A stretch of DNA of 64,000 nt, taken from Verrucomicrobiota bacterium (GTDB lineage Bacteria > Verrucomicrobiota > Kiritimatiellia > CAIQIC01). The notes under the pieces are model-generated. The model saw only the letters and a program-made list of their open reading frames with translations. It was not told the DNA's origin and did not search any database. Below are positions 57,627 through 64,000 of the stretch, piece by piece (the stretch's first letter is position 1; every line of letters starts with the position of its first letter). Made by a program: the position numbers and the translations under genes. The stretch spans positions 30,263-94,262 of the forward strand of contig SCQF01000039.1 of the NCBI GenBank assembly GCA_004321905.1. The letters are read 5' to 3'.

Positions 57627-57645
57627 TTTTTCCAGGCCTTGGAAA
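57627..57645. repeat. Single TTCCAAG palindrome
   Basis: TTTTTCCAGGCCTTGGAAA between divergent lpoB and the rhodanese gene. Confidence 0.9.
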
Positions 57646-57712
57646 CTCACCGAATTTGACGAACGCGTGCGTGCGTGGGATATTCCGCACCAGTTGAACA
57701 AAGGAGAACGAC

Positions 57713-58099
57713 ATGAAAAGGTTGGTCGCATTCGTGGTGGCGGCGTTGTTTGCGGGCGTCGCGGTGGCTGCAGGATATGCTGATATCAGCATTGCGGAAC
57801 TCAAGGCCGCTATCGCGAATAAGTCGGTGACCTTGCTGGACGCCAACGGTACGGACTCGTGGCAGGCGGGGCATATTCCGGGCGCGATTGACTTCGCCGC
57901 TCAGCAGGGCAAGTTGGCCGATCTGCTCCCGAAGGACAAAGGTGCGCTGATCGTCGCCTATTGCGGCGGGCCGCGTTGTCATGCCTATCAAGCGGCCGCG
58001 GCGGCCGCAGCCCAGCTCGGCTATACCAACATCAAGCACCTCTCGGCCGGCATCCACGGCTGGAAGAATGGCGGCGAAGCCACCGAAAAGGGTGACTGA
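57713..58099 (+). CDS. Exported rhodanese-domain protein
   Basis: A 128-residue periplasmic protein with Sec signal MKRLVAFVVAALFAGVAVA. The single rhodanese domain shows LLDANGTDSWQAGHIPGAIDF, and the active-site loop AYCGGPRCHAYQAA holds the sulfur-accepting Cys. The C-terminus LSAGIHGWKNGG is typical. Sulfur-transfer or persulfide handling; partner unknown. Confidence 0.92.
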   Translation: MKRLVAFVVAALFAGVAVAAGYADISIAELKAAIANKSVTLLDANGTDSWQAGHIPGAIDFAAQQGKLADLLPKDKGALIVAYCGGPRCHAYQAAAAAAAQLGYTNIKHLSAGIHGWKNGGEATEKGD

Positions 58100-58144
58100 G
58101 TTTCTTGCGCGCCTGAGCGTGCCATGCTACAAGCGCGCTGGCGC

Positions 58145-58230
58145 GCCCGGGTGGTGGAATGGCAGACACAAGGGACTTAAAATCCCTTGACCGTAAGGTC
58201 GTGCGGGTTCGACTCCCGCCCCGGGCACCA
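58145..58230 (+). tRNA. tRNA-Leu (UAA anticodon)
   Basis: Acceptor GCCCGGG (58145-58151) pairs with CCCGGGC (58220-58226). Anticodon stem AGGGA/TCCCT encloses CTTAAAA with anticodon TAA. A long variable arm (TTGACCGTAAGGTCGT) marks a class II leucine tRNA. Discriminator A and CCA (58228-58230) are encoded. Confidence 0.96.
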
Positions 58231-58381
58231 CATTTGAACAAACGGATTTTTCCGAAAGCAACGACCACGGCAAAGCCGTGGAACTATGGCTTTTTTTGCA
58301 GTCGAGGACAAGGTTCTGAACTGCCCACGGTTTTCGAGCCACTCGAAGTAGAGTCATCGCGATTAACTGATCCAATTGATT

Positions 58382-59112
58382 TCATTTTGACCGCACGTAC
58401 CGGAGGTATTCTGCTGGCGGCAGGTCCCCGAGGGCACGATGTGGTCGACTCTCGTTATAGTCCTGCCGCCACTTCTCCAACTTTTCCGTGCCTCCGCAAG
58501 TGAAAAGAACAATGCCGTGTTCAAGCCTTCATCCCGTAGCTTCCCATTGAAGCTTTCCATAAACCCATTTTCCACGGGCCGACCTGGTTGGATGAAATCC
58601 AATCTCACGCTGTTTTGATAGGCCCAGTTATCCAAGGCCCGGCTGCAAAACTCACGCCCGTTGTCCACCGTGATGCTTTCCGGTTTGCCTTGGAACCAAG
58701 CTAGGCGGTCCGAGCATTCCACAACACGTTTTCCGGTCATCGGACGATCCGCTTCCAGTAGCGGACCTTCGCGGCTAAACTGATCTACGATGGTCAACGC
58801 CCGAAAAGCCTGCCCAGCGGTTAACCGGTCACTCATAAAATCCATCGCCCCGCGCTGGCTTGGACGCTCTGCGCCAGCCAACGGCACCCGGATGCGGGCC
58901 ACCCGTTTCCGGCGTGCCTTCGTTCGGACCAGCAGGTTTTCTTGCCAATACAAACGATACACGCAGCGCTTGCCTACCTGCCAACCCTCACGCTTCAACA
59001 AAATCGCCAGCCGCCGATACCCGTAACGGACGCGTACCGCCGCCAGTTCTTTCAAGCGCATCCGGGTGCACTCCGGTCGCGTGCCTGGCTTGTTCTGGGC
59101 CGTACCCCTGAA
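58382..59112 (-). pseudogene. IS3-family transposase remnant (orfB), 5' truncated and frameshifted
   Basis: Encodes most of an IS3-group orfB: RMRLKELAAVRVRYGYRRLAILLKREGW, then the rve integrase core with the D-D-E residues in AMDFMSDRL, ITVDNGREF and ENGFMESFNGKLRDE. The tail reads KLEKWRQDYNESRPHRALG and LPPAEYLRYVRSK in a second frame after one base is lost in an A4 run (58482-58485). orfA and the orfB N-terminus are missing. It ends 9 nt from the cytochrome stop codon. No terminal inverted repeats were identified, and 58231-58381 shows nothing else. Confidence 0.85.
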
Positions 59113-59120
59113 GAAAGTTG

Positions 59121-61952
59121 TCACCGCGCAAACACCAAGGCCCGGATGATCCAGACCACGGCGCCGACGCCGAGGGAAAGGGCCAGCCACGCGAAAGCGC
59201 GTACCGCGCGCATAACGACCGGCGGCAGCCGCTCGCTCATGTTCTGCTCCAACTTGCCGCTGGCGACCATGCGCTCATATTCGTCGGGCTTATCCACCCG
59301 GAGTTCTTCGAGATCCATGCGACCGGTGAAGATGACGGTATCCATCGGGAATTTTTCCGGGCGCAAATGCGTGTTGAAGAAGTGGATGGTGAAAATAAAG
59401 CCAACCGCCAGCAGCGCCTCGTCGCTATGGATGATTGTCGCGACGTTGATGGCCCAACCGGGCAACAGGCGCGTAAAGAATTCCGGGAACCACAAGACCA
59501 GCCCGGTGGAGCCGATGACCACAATTCCCCAGAAAACGGCCATATAGTCGAATTTTTCCCAGTAGGTCCAGCGGCCATATTTCGGGCGCTCGCCGCGTCC
59601 CACGAACCAGCGGAGCGAGGCGAGGAACTCCCGCCAGTCGCGCTTGTTGAAAATCAGCGAGTCCGGGCCGAAAAAAAGGTTGTTGAGCGAGCCTTTCGCG
59701 CGCCGCTTGAAGACAAAAAGGTCGGTCAGGTGGGCAATGTACAATAAAAACATGAAGAACGCGCAGAGGCGGTGAATGTAGCCGGCGGATTGGAAACCGC
59801 CGAAGAAATGCGACATGACGACCGCCCAGGTGGTGTACGAAAACTTGAGCGTCAGCCCGGTGAGCGTCAAGCCCATGAAGGTGACGATCAGCACAACATG
59901 GCTCAAGCGCTCGAAACGAGAGAAACGCGTGAATTGCCGCCCTTGGTGGATGGCTTTGAATTCATCACGGTGCTGCCGGCACATCTGGATGGTGCGCGGC
60001 AACCACAAGAGCGTGTGCAGACCGCTGACGGCAAAGACGCCGACCAGCAGGGCGGTCATGGCCCAAAACGTGCAGAAGAGCCAGGGATATTTCTGGGCGT
60101 TGTGATGGTCGGCGTGGGTCAGATAGCCGGTGAACTTGGGCGTCGCGGAGGGATGGCACTTCTGACACGTCGCCAGCGCATGGGTTGTGCTCAAATGCGA
60201 CGCCGGATTCGTCGCGGGCAAAACATCATGCGCGCCGTGGCAATCGTAACACTTCGCCGTCTTCGTATAGCCGAGTTTGGAAACCTTGCCGTGATAGGTG
60301 CCGAAATAGTCTTCAGCGATTTGCTGATGACACTTGCCGCATAGATCCATCGTGTCGAGCCGGAACGAATCCCGATCCGTGCATGACATCGCGTGGGCGA
60401 TATGGCAATCGTTGCAAACCGGTAGTCGCTTGGTGGAGTGCGAGACCGTCGCGGAATGAATGCTCATCGCAAACAGCTTTTCCATTCCGCTGTGACATTT
60501 CGCGCAGGTGCGGATAATGTTTGTGCGATTTACGCTGGAAGTTGGATCGTCAGCCGGCCGCTCGCCATGACTCGTATGGCAATCGGTGCAGGTCGCCGCG
60601 ATCGTCAGCCCGCTTTTATAAAGGCCCTTGCCGTGAATGCTTTCGCGGTAGCGCCCCGTGATATTTTTCTCCGGGCCACGATAGCGCACCGCGGCCTTCC
60701 CGCCGTCGCGATGACACCGCGCGCAAAGATCGGGGATGTTCAACGCAAAGATGGGCGCCTGTTCATCCTTTTTCCCGCGCACCATGTGACCGCCATGGCA
60801 CTCCACACACGTCGGCGCATTCAGCTCGCCTTGGGCAAACAACTGGCCATGCCGACTGCCTTGATATTGCTGCGCCATCTCCGCGTGACACGCGCCGCAG
60901 TTCACCTTCGCTTTGATCGTCGCACAGGCCCGTTCCTTGGACGCCTTCACCTCCGTGTGGCACTGCGCGCAGGTAACCTTGACGTGTTTTGATGCTTTGA
61001 TCTCGTCCGTATCCACACGAAGCGAACGGCCATCATGCGACGATTTGATCGCTGGTTTCGCGTGGCAGGCCAGACAATCTTTGTCGGCCAGGCCATTTTC
61101 ATAGAAAACTTTGCGCAGCTTATGGGGCTGGTGGCAATCCACGCACACCGGCAGGCTATGCGGATTTTTCTGCCACAACTCACCTTCAATGATTTTCCGA
61201 TGCACTTGCTCAAGCTGCGTGTGACAAGCCGCACAGGTCGTGGCGATGTTTGTGGCATTGATCGAACTGCGCGGGTCGGTATGCGGCAAAATGTGGTGCG
61301 GGGTATGGCACGAAACGCACGACGCCGCCACCGTCAGGCCTTTTTTCAACAGGCCCTCGCCATGAATGCTCTCCGTGTAGTTCTTCAGAATACGGTCCAC
61401 CGGGATAGCGCGCTGTTCCTGCACGGGCGCGCCCTCGCAATGGCACTTGCCACAAACAAACGGAACGCGAATCGGATTCACTGCCGAATCGGCGTGACGA
61501 ACCGGCAGAATATCGTGGGCCCCATGACATGTCTGGCAGCGGGGCGCCAGCAGGTCGCCCTTTTCCGCGGCCTGACCGTGCAGGCTGACCGCCTCTTGCT
61601 TGGCTTCCTGCTGATGACACGTTGAACAGTCAACGGGATGCGGCTTGATATTGTCGTGTGGAAAATCAGCCTTCTTATATACCGCGTGACAATCAATGCA
61701 GTTGATCGTCCGATGAACCGACGTGGCGAAGGCATTCGTGCTGAAGGCCAGTGGAACGGCCCTGCTCTTCACCTGCTTGGTGAGGTCCCGGTCGCTATGG
61801 CATTCAAGGCAGACGGCGTTGGATTGCGCAACAGCGCACGGGATCAGGGTAGGCAGCAACAGAATGAAACAGATTTTGAGGCCCGTGATACGGCTGGCCC
61901 GTCCACCACTTGCGCGCCTCGTCCTCGCCCTATGATCTCCCCGGAAAAACAC
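59121..61952 (-). CDS. Nineteen-haem cytochrome c with b-type membrane domain
   Basis: A 943-residue exported electron-transfer protein. The N-terminal membrane segment LKICFILLLPTLIPCAVA leads into a periplasmic part (~45-620) containing nineteen CxxCH haem motifs by my count (from CLECH to CQKCH). The C-terminal ~300 residues hold several membrane helices with paired His and FERLSHVVLIVTFMGLTLTGLTL, resembling a cytochrome b (formate-dehydrogenase-gamma-like). It therefore couples the quinone pool to periplasmic haems. The GTG start is uncertain; no clear ribosome site. Electron acceptor unknown. Confidence 0.88.
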   Translation of the reverse strand: MFFRGDHRARTRRASGGRASRITGLKICFILLLPTLIPCAVAQSNAVCLECHSDRDLTKQVKSRAVPLAFSTNAFATSVHRTINCIDCHAVYKKADFPHDNIKPHPVDCSTCHQQEAKQEAVSLHGQAAEKGDLLAPRCQTCHGAHDILPVRHADSAVNPIRVPFVCGKCHCEGAPVQEQRAIPVDRILKNYTESIHGEGLLKKGLTVAASCVSCHTPHHILPHTDPRSSINATNIATTCAACHTQLEQVHRKIIEGELWQKNPHSLPVCVDCHQPHKLRKVFYENGLADKDCLACHAKPAIKSSHDGRSLRVDTDEIKASKHVKVTCAQCHTEVKASKERACATIKAKVNCGACHAEMAQQYQGSRHGQLFAQGELNAPTCVECHGGHMVRGKKDEQAPIFALNIPDLCARCHRDGGKAAVRYRGPEKNITGRYRESIHGKGLYKSGLTIAATCTDCHTSHGERPADDPTSSVNRTNIIRTCAKCHSGMEKLFAMSIHSATVSHSTKRLPVCNDCHIAHAMSCTDRDSFRLDTMDLCGKCHQQIAEDYFGTYHGKVSKLGYTKTAKCYDCHGAHDVLPATNPASHLSTTHALATCQKCHPSATPKFTGYLTHADHHNAQKYPWLFCTFWAMTALLVGVFAVSGLHTLLWLPRTIQMCRQHRDEFKAIHQGRQFTRFSRFERLSHVVLIVTFMGLTLTGLTLKFSYTTWAVVMSHFFGGFQSAGYIHRLCAFFMFLLYIAHLTDLFVFKRRAKGSLNNLFFGPDSLIFNKRDWREFLASLRWFVGRGERPKYGRWTYWEKFDYMAVFWGIVVIGSTGLVLWFPEFFTRLLPGWAINVATIIHSDEALLAVGFIFTIHFFNTHLRPEKFPMDTVIFTGRMDLEELRVDKPDEYERMVASGKLEQNMSERLPPVVMRAVRAFAWLALSLGVGAVVWIIRALVFAR

Positions 61953-62014
61953 GGTAGCATTCTATTGTGGCCCGGCGGAAAGACAATAATTTTCCCCTAC
62001 TGCTGCGGTAGTCA

Positions 62015-62042
62015 TTGACTTTTCCAAGGAACCGTGTATTTT
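62015..62042 (+). promoter_or_regulatory. Candidate leu leader promoter
   Basis: TTGACT (62015-62020), 16-bp spacer, TATTTT (62037-62042). Predicted transcription start falls within a few bases of the leader-peptide GTG (62051), which has no Shine-Dalgarno, consistent with a leaderless transcript. The spacer includes a degenerate TTCCAAG half. Confidence 0.5.
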
Positions 62043-62050
62043 TTGCGCAC

Positions 62051-62155
62051 GTGAATTCGTTTGCAACCATTGCGGTCACGCAGCGGCAAGCGCTCCGGCG
62101 GAGCGGTTTGTTGTTGTTGCGGTGTGCCGCGGTGGGCGGAGGGGCTTGCAGCTAA
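62051..62155 (+). CDS. Putative leu attenuator leader peptide
   Basis: A 34-codon frame from GTG: VNSFATIAVTQRQALRRSG, then four consecutive TTG Leu codons (62108-62119), then RCAAVGGGACS and TAA (62153). Four tandem Leu codons before an intrinsic terminator upstream of leuA match ribosome-stalling leaders of leu operons (established mechanism). A hairpin CGCTCC-GGC-GGAGCG lies just before the Leu codons. I did not find a Shine-Dalgarno. A leucine-rich stretch could arise by chance, but position and structure argue for function. Confidence 0.68.
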   Translation: MNSFATIAVTQRQALRRSGLLLLRCAAVGGGACS

Positions 62156-62211
62156 AGTCACTCCGAAATTGCGCGGCGTTGAATTACCCACCACAACTCG
62201 GTGGGTTTTTT
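62131..62211 (+). terminator. Attenuator: antiterminator segment and intrinsic terminator
   Basis: Terminator stem ACCCACC (62186-62192) with GGTGGGT (62200-62206), then TTTTTT to 62211. An upstream GGTGGG (62131-62136), inside the leader peptide and just past the Leu codons, can pair with the CCCACC arm instead. The two pairings exclude each other, the layout expected for ribosome-controlled attenuation. Confidence 0.68.
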
Positions 62212-62291
62212 GTTTGGCAGAAGGAACTTAAAAAATGATAAGAGCGCCGCAACAAAACAACGTCGGCGCTGCAACGAAAGCAGGATTGAAC

Positions 62292-63863
62292 ATGAAAACG
62301 AAACAGGAACAGAACCGCGTGGTGATCTTCGACACGACGCTGCGCGACGGTGAACAATGCCCCGGCGCGAGCATGGGGCTGAGCGAGAAGCTGGAAGTGG
62401 CGCGGCAACTGGAACGGCTGAACGTGGATATCATCGAGGCCGGCTTCCCCATCGCTTCACCGGGCGACTTCGAGGCCGTTCGCGCCATCGCCACGCAAAT
62501 CAAAAAACCGCGCATCTGCGGACTGGCGCGCTGTCTCGCCCCGGACATTGAGCGCTGCGCCGAGGCCGTTGCCCCGGCGGGCAAGCGTGGACGCATCCAC
62601 GTCTTCCTCGCCACCAGCGCGATTCATCGGCAATTCAAGCTGAAAAAGGCCAAGAGCGAGATCATCAAGCTCGCGGTCGCCGGCGTGAAGCACGCGAAGA
62701 AATTCGTGGACGACGTGCAGTTCAGCCCGGAGGACGCCTCGCGTACCGAGCCGGACTTCCTCGCCGAAGTCGTCACCGCCGTCATCGAGGCGGGCGCGAC
62801 CACGGTGAACATTCCGGACACCGTGGGCTACGCGGTGCCGAACGAGTTCGGCCACCTGATCGCCGAGCTGTTTGAACGCGTACCGGCGCTTTCCAAAGGC
62901 GTCACGATCCACGTCCACTGCCACAACGACCTTGGCCTGGCGGTGGCAAACAGCCTGACTGCGGTGCAAAACGGCGCGCGCGGCATCGAGTGTACGATCA
63001 ACGGCCTCGGCGAACGCGCGGGCAACTGCTCACTCGAAGAAGTCGTCATGGCCATGCGTACGCGCGCCGACGCGTTCGGCATCACCACCGGCATCAACAC
63101 GCGCGAGATCGTCCGCGCCAGTCGGATGGTGAGCAAGCTGACCGGCATGGTGGTGCAGCGCAACAAGGCGATTGTCGGCGCCAATGCCTTCGCGCACGAA
63201 AGCGGCATTCATCAGCACGGAATGCTCTCGCACCGCAGTACCTACGAAATTATGCAGCCCGAAGATATCGGCCTGACCGGCTCCGAACTCGTGCTCGGCA
63301 AACATTCCGGTCGCCACGGTCTCGCGGCGCGGCTCAAACAACTCGGCTATACGGTCAAACCCGCTGAACTGGAAAAAATTTACGCGCGGTTCATCGAACT
63401 GGCCGACAAAAAGAAAAACGTCTACGACGACGACATCATCGCGCTGATGCACGCCGAGGACCTCGCCGGTCCGCAGGCCTTCACGCTCGACTATCTCCAC
63501 GTCTCGACCGGCACCGTACTGCCGACCGCAACCGTGCGCCTGAAGAAAGGCGGCGAGATATTCGGCCCGGCCTCGGCCTGCGGCGATGGCCCGGTAGACG
63601 CGATGTTCAAGGCGATTGACCTCATCACCAAGGTGTCGGGCAAGCTGCTCGATTACTCGCTACAGGCGGTGACGAAAGGCGAGGATGCCATTGGCGAAGT
63701 CAGCGTCTCGGTGCGCTTCGGCGAATCGCTCGTCGTCGCCAAGGGCGCCAGCACCGACATCGTCGAGGCCAGCGCCAAGGCCTACCTCAACAGCCTGAAC
63801 CGCTATCTGTTCGAGAAGGGCCAGAAGAAGATCAAGGCCCAGCCGCGCGGCGACCAGCCTTGA
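62292..63863 (+). CDS. leuA: 2-isopropylmalate synthase
   Basis: A 523-residue enzyme joining 2-ketoisovalerate and acetyl-CoA, the first step of leucine synthesis. The HMGL-like TIM barrel has VVIFDTTLRDGEQCPGASM, IEAGFPIASPGDFEAV, HCHNDLGLAVANSL (HxH metal ligands), GLGERAGNCSLEEVV and ESGIHQHGM. The C-terminal ~130 residues form the regulatory domain (leucine feedback). ATG 62235 also has a ribosome site, but its 19-codon extension uses rare ATA/AGA codons and contains a hairpin. It is the target of the attenuator upstream. Confidence 0.92.
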   Translation: MKTKQEQNRVVIFDTTLRDGEQCPGASMGLSEKLEVARQLERLNVDIIEAGFPIASPGDFEAVRAIATQIKKPRICGLARCLAPDIERCAEAVAPAGKRGRIHVFLATSAIHRQFKLKKAKSEIIKLAVAGVKHAKKFVDDVQFSPEDASRTEPDFLAEVVTAVIEAGATTVNIPDTVGYAVPNEFGHLIAELFERVPALSKGVTIHVHCHNDLGLAVANSLTAVQNGARGIECTINGLGERAGNCSLEEVVMAMRTRADAFGITTGINTREIVRASRMVSKLTGMVVQRNKAIVGANAFAHESGIHQHGMLSHRSTYEIMQPEDIGLTGSELVLGKHSGRHGLAARLKQLGYTVKPAELEKIYARFIELADKKKNVYDDDIIALMHAEDLAGPQAFTLDYLHVSTGTVLPTATVRLKKGGEIFGPASACGDGPVDAMFKAIDLITKVSGKLLDYSLQAVTKGEDAIGEVSVSVRFGESLVVAKGASTDIVEASAKAYLNSLNRYLFEKGQKKIKAQPRGDQP

Positions 63864-63870
63864 GGCAGAA

Positions 63871-63888
63871 CTTTTCCAAGCCGTGAAA
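63871..63888. repeat. Degenerate TTCCAAG palindrome
   Basis: CTTTTCCAAGCCGTGAAA just after leuA; the right arm has drifted. Confidence 0.6.
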
Positions 63889-63890
63889 TA

Positions 63891-63942
63891 CCCCGCGGCA
63901 AGCCGCGGGGCATCTTCAGCGCAGCTTCAAAGCAAGCTGCGC
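63891..63942. other. Two consecutive GC hairpins downstream of leuA
   Basis: CCCCGCGG-CAAG-CCGCGGGG (63891-63910) and GCGCAGCTT-CAAAGC-AAGCTGCGC (63919-63942). No clear T-run follows, so a terminator role is only possible. The last 58 bases (63943-64000) show nothing recognisable. Confidence 0.5.
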
Positions 63943-64000
63943 AGGCCCTTGCCCTAACACACGATGGTGCTGAATGTATTTTTGAATCACCACACTCGTC

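Noticed and set aside
62040..62215. A tmRNA, 6S RNA or T-box in the leuA leader.
   Set aside because: No tRNA-like end or T-box sequence is seen; the Leu-codon frame plus terminator explains the region better.

Overview
The window is GC-rich, densely packed bacterial chromosome. Gram-negative envelope genes (KDO pathway kdsD, lipoproteins, lpoB, outer-membrane barrels), Tat-exported Gfo/Idh/MocA and sugar-isomerase proteins, a mevalonate kinase, a bacterial topoisomerase VI and very many TTTTCCAAGSCTTGGAAAA palindromes suggest a member of the PVC superphylum (Verrucomicrobiota/Kiritimatiellota-like). That placement is inference from gene content; no rRNA gene is present to test it.

Layout. 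1-1.4 kb: riboflavin genes (ribD 3' end, ribE) and tRNA-Pro. 1.5-9.1 kb: exported sugar-metabolism proteins, kdsD and a large glycosidase-like protein. 9.1-11.2 kb: a VapBC-type toxin-antitoxin pair and an RsmB-like methyltransferase. 11.4-18.5 kb: the rod-shape operon mreB-mreC-mreD-mrdA-rodA followed by RNase G. 18.5-24.8 kb: DUF4186 protein, parvulin, redoxin, ion transporter, barrel protein, thioredoxin-like ferredoxin and the rplU-rpmA-obg operon. 24.8-30.2 kb: glycosyltransferase, GHMP (mevalonate) kinase, a frame-disrupted zinc-finger gene, a barrel protein and an APC permease. 30.4-33.4 kb: topoisomerase VI subunits B and A. 33.6-48.6 kb: a complete complex I operon, nuoA-B-C-D-EF(fused)-G-H-I-J-K-L-M-N, interrupted by an ORF6N fragment and by an AT-richer lipoprotein gene. 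48.7-58.2 kb: efp with its modifying enzyme epmA, a head-to-head restriction-modification pair, PPi-type phosphofructokinase, outer-membrane protein, COG3014-like lipoprotein and LpoB, a rhodanese and tRNA-Leu. 58.4-62 kb: an IS3 remnant and a 19-haem cytochrome c joined to a b-type membrane domain. 62-63.9 kb: a leader-peptide attenuator and leuA.

The main unusual signal is a population of short inverted repeats. The dominant family is an 18-19 bp palindrome, usually present as two copies about 30-31 bp apart (roughly three helical turns) in gene gaps. It has no stop codon in any of six frames and also lies inside coding sequences (nuoEF, nuoG, nuoM, the 1050-residue exported protein). At least seven further inverted-repeat families are present, several in or beside the nuo operon and one as an in-frame insertion in topoisomerase VI B. 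The second strong signal is a leuA leader encoding four consecutive Leu codons, followed by mutually exclusive antiterminator and terminator stems.
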